The notes beneath the pieces were generated by a model. The model saw only the letters and a list, made by a program, of their open reading frames with translations, made no database searches and was not told the origin of the DNA. The position numbers were made by a program, and so were the translations under genes. From Beaufortia kweichowensis (lineage: Eukaryota; Chordata; Actinopteri; Cypriniformes; Gastromyzontidae), in contig CM032815.1 in NCBI GenBank assembly GCA_019155185.1, positions 7,759,001 to 7,823,000 of the forward strand: DNA of 64,000 nt, in the 5' to 3' direction. Positions 25,746 through 37,680 of the stretch are shown in pieces; the first letter of the stretch is position 1, and each line of letters opens with the position of its first letter.

Positions 25746-27545
25746 AGAAACTGTCCTCCAGCTCTTTTCAGGTTCTCATCGCTCTTTCTTTCCTCTGTTC
25801 ACAGTTTATTCACGGTTCACGGTGACTGTAGCTACAGAACAGACTCTGTGGGAAGTTGAGGACACATTGTATAAATGAAGTGCTGAGGCAGACATCAGCC
25901 TTCAGGAGGCGTTCAGGTGTGGCGACAGGTGAAATGAAGCCTCATTCAGGTCTGCTAAAGTGGCAAAATTGTCAGCGTAGCATCTCACAGAATGAGACAG
26001 CAGGGGTTTCACGCAAGCCCCGCGGTCTTTAGCGCTCCGTTGTGATCGGCCGGCCGGCGGTCACCCTACAAAGAGATGGCCAATTATCATCTCAGAGGGG
26101 TTTCTATCCTGTCGTTGATCGCTCAGCATCCCATTATCGCTCGTAAATATTTACACGGGCACATTGACTTTTTTTTTTACCACCGGGTCGAGGGCTCTCT
26201 CTGGAGGTAACACGTTTGACAGACATGCAGCCCTGAGGTGAAGCTTTTAAAAGTGGATATTTGTCTTTATCTATCCGTTTTCAATATCAGCGGGTTTTCA
26301 TGTTGTGTTTTTTCTCTGAGGGCATTGTGTGTTATTGTCGAGTCATTCGACCTCTACAACAGGCCTGACAAAACACCGTCACGTTCTTCCTCCTGCGTTT
26401 TATCTCGCTTTAATTCCCTCAACAATCACCCTCCCGGAAACAAAAGATTTGCATCACACATTTATCAATGTCATCGTGACAAAACAATGCAGCACCGCAG
26501 ACGAAAACATCAGACCGCAGATGAAAAACTCCTGTTGATTTGTTACAGTTACAGAAAGATCACATCAGAGTCATCGATCTAATTTTGTGTCTTGATGGTA
26601 ATTGTGAGGTGCAAAGGCTTTCGAAAGGGCATCAGATCCCCAAAGGTGTGATTCTGTCAAAAAATGGCCAAACTATCTCTGATGTGTAACATTTGACTTG
26701 TATGCATTAGGAATCAGACACACAGATGGTTAATCTTCATTAGTATGTTGTTTAAGAATGTAGTACACATCAAGGTAGTGCAGTATGATTTAGCACACAG
26801 CTCACGTATGTATTTCTGTTTGCAGGAGCGTACGGATGCGGGCGTACAGTACCTGGCGAGGGGTTAATGAGTTGCTAATGAAACACATGGAAAGCAGCTA
26901 ATGAGATTGTGACCTGTTTTCCTCTCGCTTGACAGCTCATATGCTAATCTACCTGCCGTCACTGTACACTCTTTCTTCTTTCACAGTATTATTTCATTTA
27001 ATCTTTTAGTTACACATAGTTTGAAGTCACTGCCTTTGAAGTCGTTGTTATATCCCTGAATTCTGAAGGTCTGCTGAGCGCTGAAGGTCTAAATACGATT
27101 GAAGCTTGTTAGATGAGATGCTGGAGTTGTGATTCATTTCACACACGTCTGACTCATTATCCCGCCTGACCTTACGTGTCCTTTGATATCTGTACCGCCA
27201 CTTTAATGATCTCTGTGGCATCGCGTGCGAGAAAGTCTCGAAATAAACCTGATGAACATTACGTTTTATTCTCACACGGACTCGTGAATGTGCAGGAGCT
27301 TTTCAGGCACACGTCTGTCTCGTATATCACAGACGCATTGAAAAATGAGGTTGTGTAATGTGTTTGTGAAGAATGTGACGCTTTGGGACATTGTTTACAA
27401 TGACAATTTTTCCATCAGTACTCATTAGATATTATTCTCATTACTTTAATAAAGAAAAGGTTTATCATTTACATCAAATGTTTGTTGTAGTGACAGGGCG
27501 TTTCTTATTGATTTAATGCCTGATCGTTATGATTGTTATGATATA

Positions 27546-27924
27546 CAGTACCAGTCAAAAGTTTGGAAATACTGTTTGAAAACCTTTTTTTCACTTTTAA
27601 AAATAGTATTAAAGTATTAAAACCATGAAATAACACAATTCCCTTTCTGTAGAATTTGTAAAATCATACTCTTGACATTTTAGCATTCAACTCTTATTAA
27701 AATGACTGATTTGTATTCATTATTTGTTTCAAGTAATCCAATTCATAAATATTTTTTTAATAACAATTTTAGTATTTTAAAGAAAGAATTGAATATGTTG
27801 GCATAATTATATTTTGTCTACAAAAGTAATTTCAAACATTAAAATATACATCTTCACATTAAAAGATTTTTAAGATCATGAGAAACATTTTTCTCAATTA
27901 TTTCTAAACTTTTGACTGGTACTG
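27546..27924. mobile_element. complete Tc1-like MITE, 379 bp
   Basis: Left inverted repeat cagtaccagtcaaaagtttg and right end aaacttttgactggtactg are near-perfect reverse complements, flanked on both sides by TA (27544-27545 and 27925-27926), the target duplication of Tc1/mariner elements. AT-rich interior without coding capacity. Partial relatives at 2112, 4741 and 6057. Confidence 0.85.
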
Positions 27925-30565
27925 TATGTCAGAATATAAAAATAAGAATGTTCTTTTTGTGTTTTTCTCAGTAGATTCAGTGTTTTGTATGCAGCAGGTT
28001 GATGCTTGAAATGCTCTTACAGAGTGTTAGAGATCCAGACAGCTGATATCAGCCGCAGTGTTATACGTGTTCATCGATCCACCGTCAGGCCGGACCGGAT
28101 CTTTAGTGTCACCTGATCACAGGTGATGGACAGAATGAGAAACACTGCAGGTCGCAGTAAAGAACTGCCAAAGAGATGTAAATTCCCCCTCAGTAAGAGC
28201 GTAACACATCCTTTTCATGATTGTTTTCATGGGTTAATGTTCTCATTGTTCTCATTAATGTAGCGGCATAATTAACAGACTTCAGCAGTGCAGCGATTGC
28301 ATGAGGGTTCTGATGCGAGTCTTATTGACTCCTTCTGTTGATTTATCTCATCAGATGGTGTTTTAGGCGTCGAGTGGGTGAAAAAGGCCTGTCTGTATTC
28401 TCCCGGTGAGTGAATTGAGTGGCAGTAGATTGCGGTTGTTTCTGGTGAGCGTTTCCCCCCGAGAGCCGGCACGGCGCGTGGAAACGCACGCAGCATGGGA
28501 GAGAAATGACTAAAGAACATGCTAATAAAGCCGTTTAAATAATTCATCTCTTCATCTTAAAGCATCCCGCCTGCGGGAAACGCTCATCACGCTCTCTCAT
28601 CTCTGCCGCTTGTGCAGCTTTATATCTCATCTGGTGATATCTACCCGACACACTCCTCTTTCACCTCAGCTTACCTGTTTGTCATCTCATTTCTCTCTTT
28701 CTATCTCTCTCAGTCTGGCCTCCACTGATTGATCTCGAGATGTTTTATTTACATCATTGTCAGGATCATTTCCAGAAGGTAAATTCAGATCTAAGAGTCA
28801 CGTTCCCTGAGGAGTGTCGAGTGCATGAGCGTGCCGCGTGTCGTTCGCTTCTGTCAATCTATTTCTGTCACACGCTTCCAGCACGGCAGCATCCATTTCT
28901 CTTCAAGTGTCTCTGACACAGCTTTCATTAAATGGCCCTTTATTATTAAATGCTTAATCTCACCTCAAGAGGCTGAATGACTACAGCCATTATTATATTT
29001 ACACAGCACCATTTATTTAATATGTATTGTGTATTTCCTTCACTACTTTCGCAAATTAAAATTCATTAATATTTTTAGGGTTTTAAGTGACTTACTGGAT
29101 AACATGAATGATTCAGTATTTTAAGATAAATTGAAACTTTTAAGAATGATTTACATTATATTTTAAATATAGTAAAAAACATTGTATCTATTATAGCATT
29201 TCCTAGTCCTAAACGTGACATAAAAGCAATGAACTGTGGTTGAGTAATATAAATGATCTGTGATTGGTCACTTTATATGTCATGATGATCATTTGTGTGA
29301 TTCTGTAGCAGGTGTCATGAGGAAGATGTCACACATGGCTTTGATCTGGGTTTTTCTCTAACACGCTGCTCATTAATGACTTCTCTATCTTCTCTCGTCT
29401 TTGCTGGATGCACTTTGTGTAGCGTTCTCGTTATAGATTGAGTCTGGAGATGTTCTATTGATTCACTGAAGTCTGCATCGAACCAGAGCTGGAAATACTT
29501 TTTTCTAGCCAAACACAAATCATCCTTCATGATATGATGAATAGATGGTGCAATTAATTCATTTGCTAAAGTGAGTAATTCATTAAACACTCGGTTGGAA
29601 GACTTTAATGGTTTGCCCAGTATGGCCTCCCATGCTTATGTCTTCATTTGTCGGTTTAATTTGAACACTCCGCCTCCATCTTACTCTATCATGCTATGGA
29701 TTTCCCCAGACGCTCCTGATAGGCTCACGATCAATATCATTAACCTTCGAATTAATCATCCAGCCAATGAGAAACGGTCCAATTATTAGAAGCTGCTGGT
29801 GTCGAAAAATGAACGCATGGTTAAAAGTTGCTCTTCAGACAGGGATGTGACCAAGTGCTTAGTGAATATTGAGCTGTGTGGTTTAAAAAGACAAGGTTTG
29901 TTCCAATCTTACAAAAAATACTACCGTTGTACAGTACACCATGGAAAAGTGATTATTATATCATGATACTTTAATAAAGAAATATACAATTATTATCATA
30001 TCTCAAAATACCAGAAACTGGCATAGTTGGAGATACCATGATAAAACTGCAGTACTGTAGTTTTTCTGTAGTTTTTCTGTAGTTTTGGTGTCTTAATCAA
30101 AACTAAGATTTTCTTTACGGTTCTTGTCCCAAATCTGTTTTATTGCCATGGTTCATTACTACTACCATTGTACTTTTTGACTCATTCTCATGAATATTTT
30201 GAGCGGTATCTCACTGCAGATCATCTCACGCCATTGAGTTTCTGTGTGTCTTTGTAATGAAGATGATTTTTTTATACATTTACATATAAAAATTCACTAT
30301 TATAACATCTCATCTTTCTCTTTTTGTTTCCCAGCATTGTTCCGGTATAGATGGCTTTGCACGTGCGTGTGTGTGTGTTGGGACTTTTCTGGTTCCTTTG
30401 AAGAAAACAGCTTATAAATAATACTAAATGATGTTTATATATAAATGAAAGGTTTGTGTGAGGGTTTGGTTTAGAGGTAGGGTGAGAGTTACACCATACA
30501 ATGTACAGTTTGTATAAAAGTCATTATGACTGTGGAAAGACCCCATAACACATGGAAACCCAACA

Positions 30566-30599
30566 TGTGTGTGTGTGTGTGCGTGTGTGTGCGTGTGTA
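30566..30599. repeat. interrupted (TG)n tract
   Basis: TG run with GC interruptions (gtgtgcgtgtgtgtgcgtgt). Confidence 0.85.
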
Positions 30600-33013
30600 A
30601 ATGGTGATTCATGCCGTCCCAAGAAAAACACTTCAGTCTGCCAGTGGTTCTGCAGATACACCAGAGAGAGAGAGTATATTTATTCAAAGATACTGTTGAC
30701 CAGAGCCGCACTTCCATCTGTGTGTGTTTGTGAATGAACGCAGAGGAATGAAACTAGGTACAGCTGCAAACGTCTAAGAAAACAAGCCGAGATGAAAGAG
30801 ATCCCTGCTCTTGAATCTTACATTTGAAGTTGTAAGGCCAGAAACATACAAGACGTGAACACGTGTAAGCGTGCCGTCCTGTTAAACATACAACAAACAT
30901 CATTACTCACTAGTACAGTACCTTCATATGTAACGCTAATTATTAACATATTTACAGTCAAGATTCCATTCAATCTTGTAGTAGTTGAACTGAACGACAA
31001 AAGATGTTTTGATATGTCTTTATATTTGCATATGTATTGTTATTTATGTTCTCACAGATGATTTTCTTCAGTCCGTCAGCTCAGAGATGCAATATCAGAC
31101 ATCGATTTCTCACAATGTCGCCTCTTCTCATGAGGGTTTGTAAAGTGTGAATGTGTGATAACAGCCCTGAGGACACTTTTATTGCTCAGACGTTGCTCTT
31201 TTAAAGCTCAGGGGAGGTTTAATGGAGTTTTAATGAAGCGCTGTTGATTTTTTTCTTATGGAGTCTCTGTTTCTTTTTTCTAAAATACCTGAGAAGAATA
31301 AAACATAAATTGTATCTCATGTATAATTAACTAACTCATGTATAGACTGATGTTTTTCTGATGTCTGGACTCTATCAACAGGGCTTCTGTAAAATATAAG
31401 CAGGGGAATTGCCCAAACACAGTTGTTGACATACAGTTAAAGTATGCGTGTATATAGTTCAGATAAAGTGGTCTTTGTTGTTTTTGGTTAAATCTCTTTG
31501 TTGTTTTATTTGATCTCATTGCTCTCTAGTTTTAGCCATTGATCTCAAAGAGTTTATTTGTGATATTTTCTCTCTTTCATAGGCAGCTAGTTCAGTCTGC
31601 CATTGCTTTTACATGACACAGTTTAGATATATTTGATGGTAAACTGTGTGAAGAAGAGCGTTCAGGTTAGAGTTCACCTGCAGTGATATGAGTTACTGTT
31701 ACTGACGGGTAATTAGACGTCTCACTCACTAGTTCTGAGGTCATCATCTATAGCATCAGTTTAAAGACGTCTCTGCAGGTGTCTTATATTGAAGTTAAGG
31801 TGTCCCGTGACCTCCATTCTGAACCTTTTCTGAGCGCAGACTAAAGGTTTTGTCACGGCGTCCACCTCTGAGACCGCTGTGACAGGAGAGAGAGAAAATA
31901 AAAGAATGAATGTGTCTCTCATCCCACAGACCTCCTGTCATTCTGCACGGTGGCGTGTGAAGACGTGCCGCGCCAACAATCACACACACACGCACACGTG
32001 CGAGCAGCTGACTGGGGTAAATGAGCGAGAGGAGGGTGTAAAATCCCTCTTTATCGAAAAATTGGCTCTCCCCGTGAACGGCTCTCTAACAGAAATCCAG
32101 TGAGGTTTCCAAGGTAACCGTTCCACGGATCTGAAACTGCGGGTGACGCCGCAGATGAATAGCCGGTTTGTCGGACACACAACAATAGCGGTTAAAGGCA
32201 TAATTGTACAATAATGAAAAGCAGGAACAAAAGAAACAAGTCAAACACAGGAGTAGATGATCAGATCATTAGTGTGCAGTGACATGTGAAGCTCACGTGT
32301 GATAGTATGTGTGTGTCAACTAGAGAGATTGTTTCACTGCACTGCATCTAACTAGTGATCAGAAGAGATGAGTTGTGATGTATTTTGTATATAGTTCTTT
32401 TTTGGGTTTATATACATTGTAAAAATACATAATATAAAAAAGTCATAATATACTATATTATTATAAAATAATTTTCCTTATTGGTTTTATATTATGGCTG
32501 TTTCACCTGCTTTTTCATTTTGTACTGCATTGCATTGTTTCTTGGCATTAAATGTGCATAAATTTACACAGTATTTTGTTTCTCTGGTATATGCATCTTA
32601 AGACTAAAGGACTAAATATAGACAATGCATCACATGAGATGCTGTAATCTAGTATTAAGGATTAATATTCTGGTTTCAAGACATCTTAATAATATATTTC
32701 CAGCTTGATCTCAAAGAAATTCATATGCATTTTACAAAGTGCCTAATTTGTATGATTTGGTATAATGTGAATGATACTAAAATTATAAGATAAAAAGCAT
32801 TGATAAATGTCCACCCCTAATCCTAATACAAGTACAGATATCATCATGAGCAAAAGCACAGATGTTAGGAAGATATAATTGATACAAATGAAGCTAAATG
32901 CAGTTTGAATGATTTAAAGACAGAATGCAGTTTGCAGAAAGTTTGTTTCTGGCATAAGTACTATTGACACTGTGTTTGGTTTTTATTTAATATATTTTAT
33001 TTAAAAAAATTAA

Positions 33014-33033
33014 ATATATATATATATATATAT
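33014..33033. repeat. short (AT)n tract
   Basis: About 20 bp of AT dinucleotides in AT-rich surroundings. Confidence 0.8.
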
Positions 33034-34368
33034 TCATTTTGATTGTATATGGTTGTATATATGTATTTATATAATTTTTTATACAGTATATCCATATCAA
33101 TCTTTCATTGAATGCCATGGAAAGCAATGTTAGACGAGTACTTGTTTACATAGAAGTGTTAATTTATTTAATTGATGATGCTGCTAGAACAATTTTAATT
33201 ACGCAGATCAATATATAATTATTTTTTAACATTATTTTATTCACTAGGCTATTCCCATGCTTAGATCTTTGCCCGTCGCTGTAAGGAGAGTTAGTTTTCA
33301 GTACAGTTCTCTCCAGAGCAATGACTGACCCAGAATGAAGCTCGTCAGCTTCAAACAGAGCACACGTGGACACGCCGCATCGATAGCATATCTCACAACA
33401 TAAGAAGCTCTTCTGATGGAGGGTAATTGCCTCACGCTGTAACATGGCCCACAGCCTTTAAACTGCTGCGAGGTTTCATGTCTGAAGGTAAATTGGTTCC
33501 AGGCGGTGCTGGGAAACTTCTGGAGTTCTTCTCTTGGCCGAGGTCTGCAGGTCTTTGGTCTGTAAGACCTAAAAGAAGCGTTTTACCTTCTGTTCAGTCA
33601 TTCCTGTTACTCTCTAAACACAGTAGATATCTTCCTTAAACATGTGGTTGTGTTTTACTCATTGGATCTAGTTGGTCACATGGGATGTTGTTATCGTGGA
33701 AGCTCCTTAAAATTTTGGATGTAGAATCAAGGCCGATGTTGGATCTTATATTGAACTTTTTAACCTGATGTTTTTTGTTGTTTGTTAGGCGGTGGGGTAG
33801 TATAAGCTGCTTTAAAACTGTTTTAAAGGCTTTCACATCTACGGTAGCGTGTTATTGTGAGAGAAAGCTTTTGTCTGTATAAAGCCTCAGCATATTCTTA
33901 AGGGTTTTGTGAGAGATCAGCGTCTCTGCGAAGATTTCGACTTGAGTGCTTTCACGGGTTTTGTTCTCGGCAGACACACATTTCACGGCAGGACAGTTTC
34001 TGCCCCACATGCTGTTCTCAGCGACTCTGTAATGGGATCCAGACACAACTGTGTTGTTTATTTTGAGGAGATGTTCTTGTCTAATTAGTGTATAACATAA
34101 AATATATATATGCCACAAGAGGCTTTGTGTTACTGTATTTCTTACCACAGCTAAAGAAGAAGGTCACCATAAAATAATTCTCACCTCGTGTGTGTTTTCT
34201 TTGTTGTGTGGAACACAAAAGGCTTGCTTTTCTTATACTTTGCAATTGTAATTTTATGATGAACTGGCCCTTTAAGAGCTGTTGTTTCGCATGAACAAAG
34301 CAGTGTAAAATAGTTGCAATTGCTGCATTTCTGTAGTGCTTTTTACAGTTTAGCCTTGTTGTAAAAAA

Positions 34369-34556
34369 TTCTTTCATCATTTATTCACCCTTTTGCAGAA
34401 GACAAAAGAAGATATTTTGATGATTAAACAACATTGACTTTCATTGACTTCCATTGTATGAACACAAAATCAGTGAAACATTTCTCAAATATCTTCAAAA
34501 TGAAGGGTGAATAAATGATGACAGAATTTTTATTTTTGTGTAAACTATCCCTTTTA
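34369..34556. mobile_element. fold-back dispersed repeat, copy 4 (near full)
   Basis: Left arm tttcatcatttattcaccct and right arm agggtgaataaatgatgaca are reverse complements over most of their length. Interior cattgacttccattgtatga and acacaaaatcagtgaaacat. Lies about 185 bp before the acceptor at 34741. Confidence 0.75.
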
Positions 34557-34740
34557 TATAAAATTCAACTGTACAGTTACCGATGTGCATGTTTGGTGTG
34601 ATCCAATCAAATTATCATCAACACCATCTGTTTCATTATTGTCTATTCTGTCACAAAGAACATGAGCTTGTAATCGATGCGTACAGTTGCGTACACAAAA
34701 TCAATCCCTTTCTATGTTTTGTGTTCATTATTTTGCACAG

Positions 34741-35248
34741 GCGGCGTCCTCTGCTCTCAGCAGCCTGGGTCACGTCTACACAGCCATCGGTGACTATCCC
34801 AACGCCCTGGCCAGCCACAAACAGTGCGTCCTGCTGGCCAAACAGTCTAAAGACCAGCTGTCTGAAGCCCGAGAGCTCGGAAACATGGGAGCCGTCTACA
34901 TCGCCATGGGCGACTTTGAAAACGCTGTGCAGTGTCATGAACAGCACCTGAGCATCGCCAAAACCCTGGGCAACAAACGCGAGGAGGCGCGCGCTTACAG
35001 CAACCTGGGTAGCGCTTATCACTATCGGCGAAATTTTGACAAGGCCATGTCTTATCACACGCACGTGCTGGAGCTGGCTCAGGAGCTTGAGGAGAAAAGC
35101 ATTGAGATGAGGGCGTACGCAGGGCTGGGACACGCCGCCCGATGCATGCAGGACCTGGAGAGAGCCAAACAGTATCACGAACAACAGCTCAGCATCGCTG
35201 AAGGCCTGAAGGACCGGGCCGCCGAGGGCAGAGCTTCATCTAACCTGG
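34741..35248 (+). CDS. ttc28: ttc28 coding exon, four TPRs
   Basis: The exon is 508 bp, starting in phase 0 after ttgcacag and ending aacctgg|gtaaga in phase 1. It encodes residues 185-353. Four ~40-residue repeats are visible, led by SSALSSLGHVYTAIGDYPNA, ELGNMGAVYIAMGDFENA, YSNLGSAYHYRRNFDKA and YAGLGHAARCMQDLERA. Each is followed by a helix ending in a K/E-D/E-K pattern. The repeat phase places Gly of NLG exactly at the exon end, so the next repeat resumes with IIHQMKGDYETA. The period at DNA level is about 120 bp. A 177-codon minus-strand open frame across it is a shadow of this codon usage. Confidence 0.96.
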
Positions 35249-35799
35249 GTAAGAGACTTTTAGTAGATACAATATAAGAATGTGAACCTGCAGTTTTCTA
35301 CTTTGGGAAGAGAGAGATTTAACTTGAAATGTATAATGTAGCTGTGATTGCACATCATTCCTTTAGTTCTTATAAAACTAATACTCATAAATTACATATT
35401 ATAGTTCTCTTTTCAGTTTAGTGTTTTGATAACTCATCCAAAGCGAGGACTGTTGTCTTTCACCAGGGTTCTGCTGCGGAACTAAACCATCACACTGAGC
35501 CGTACGGTGAATAAATGAAAGCCATCGAAACCAAGTGTTTCAAAGCTCGTCCAATCTCTCACTCTGACTTTTATTACTCCAATCTCACCCCCCACACACA
35601 CGCCAGCTCCATCAATCTGAGACGTAACGCTTCATGCTCTTCAATAAATAGATGAACTCACAAAAGACCATTTTCACCTCAGAATTGTGAAAAGTGCACT
35701 AGATAGAGAACATTTAGAATTTAGGGTGTTATGTAAAACTTCAATCTGACATCAGTAAATATGAGTTTTGCTTGCTTGTTATTAAAGCTTCAGCATCTT

Positions 35800-35892
35800 T
35801 AGAGTGTTCTGGGTTGTTGTTAAGGTGTTCTGAGTAGTTTTGGATACTTTGTGTGGTTGCTAGGGTGTTCTGGGTGGTTGCCAGGGCATTGG
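35800..35892 (+). repeat. GTTGCTAGGGTGTTCTGGGT-type repeat
   Basis: Three to four imperfect units of about 20-25 bp (gtgttctgggttgttgttaa, ggtgttctgagtagttttgg, ggttgctagggtgttctggg). Confidence 0.65.
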
Positions 35893-37309
35893 TTCAGTGA
35901 TTTCCTATTAGTAGGTCAAACCAAGTTGACTTATTTCTTTTTTTTAATAGAGCTGTGAAATATTTGTATTGAAAGCATTTAATATCTAAAAAAAAATCAT
36001 TTAAAGGGGGAGTATTGGTAGATCTGGCAACTCTTTTCTTCACAGAAGTTTGTTCATTATCACACATTTAATTGAAAAACTAGCAAAGAAAATGAGTAAT
36101 ATATCCTCTGTGGATTCAGGCGTTTGGAAACGCAGGATATGCTCATCCCTGCACTCTTTCAATCACGAATCCCTCGCAGCACCGACTCCAGTTGATCGAT
36201 CAGAATTATTAATAGCACTTATAAAATCTCACACAGCGCTTACAAGTGCAGTACCTGCTAATGTGTGAATGGATCATGTGGTCAGAGGTGGAGTTTGAGA
36301 ATGTCAGCAGATGTTTAATGGTAAAACAGTGATGTTTGTTTAGTAGTTTAACATGTTTACTCGACAATCGTGTTTTGTTAGCCTGTGACATCGATATCTC
36401 TGATGTGTACATAAAAGATTTTTCACTCCGGTATGAATGTTGTCCACACCGTCTACACTGAATTGCACATTCTGTAAGTCAAATCAAATCAAATCTCACT
36501 ATTGTAATCGTACAAATGCAATAGCATTTGTTTTGTGTTCTGTGATGAAGACCTCAGTCACAATCACACATCCTAAAACATGTTTCCTTCATGTCTAAGC
36601 CCAGAAAACATCTCTCACCATCTCAGGTGAGACACACACGAGCTGCGCTTTACAGATCCATCTCGACTCATTATTTATTAAAGAGGTTTTGAGTTTGGCC
36701 GTTGTTGCGATATTTAATCCCTGACTGGTGTGAATTTGATCCGTGTTATGATTGTGCTGAGTGGAGGGTAACTGGAGGCTTTTCTCTGGTGTGAGACACC
36801 GCAGGTCATCTGCAAACCTCACCCGGTGATCACCGGCTCCAGCGTGAGAACAGGCCCGCGCACGCGTGTGGGATTTCTCTGGTAGTTCTTGTTTCAGAAC
36901 ATTACACATTATTGATATTCATTTTCTACACTCTGTAGCTTTAGGCAGGGTATTAGCTGATTTAACTCATTTAGTTTTTCTTGGTTTCATATTCAGAGTC
37001 ATTTACAGTTTGCATTCGCTTTATGACTAATGTTCCTCTCTGATGTAATGAATAGCTTTTCATTTACTCTGGAAGATTTTAGCTGTTTGTGTTGTAGCCT
37101 TTTGGTCAATACCTTAATAAGGAAATATCTTACTTTCTTTTTAATACTAGGTGTTTTTACTTTTTAAGTTAGTAATTCATCCTTGAATTGAGATTTCATA
37201 TTGTGCATTTATGTTTGTAATTTGGTGATAACACAAAATGTTTCATAACTTGAGGTTAAAAGCAGTGAATGAATCTGTTATCTAGTGTTTTGTCTTGTTC
37301 TGCATTACA

Positions 37310-37680
37310 AATAGAAAAAACTAAAAACTTTAATCTTAAGATTAAAGATAAATTTTCTTTAAAGCAAAATTAACTTAAGATTATTAAGTCTTTTTTCTGG
37401 ACAAAATGTCAGTTTATGCTTAAGACAAGCAAAACTATCTGCCAATTGTGTAAAAAAACAAACCTCTTTAGTATAAACTTAATTTAACTTTATTTTTCTT
37501 ACCCCACTGGCAGATCATTTTGGCTCATTTTTTTAGAAAACAAGATGTAATGTAATGTAATTTTGAAATATTTTGCTTCTGTGGAAAATGTATCTTGATT
37601 TCAAAATGTGTAGGTTAAGTTTCTGCTGCAAAACAAGACAAAAACACTAAGTAAGAAATTATTTTTTGGCAGTAAACATT
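37310..37680. repeat. diverged dispersed repeat, fold-back-like
   Basis: Contains actatctgccaattgtgt opposite cttaccccactggcagatca, and gaaaacaagatgtaatg, aaaacaagacaaaaacacta. The arms are partly complementary. Similar to a fish intronic DNA-transposon-derived repeat I have seen described by these words; the family is not certain. Confidence 0.45.

Noticed and set aside
34651..35184. 177-codon minus-strand open frame
   Set aside because: It lies opposite the exon 34741-35248. Its composition is the mirror of the TPR codons and shows no domain of its own.
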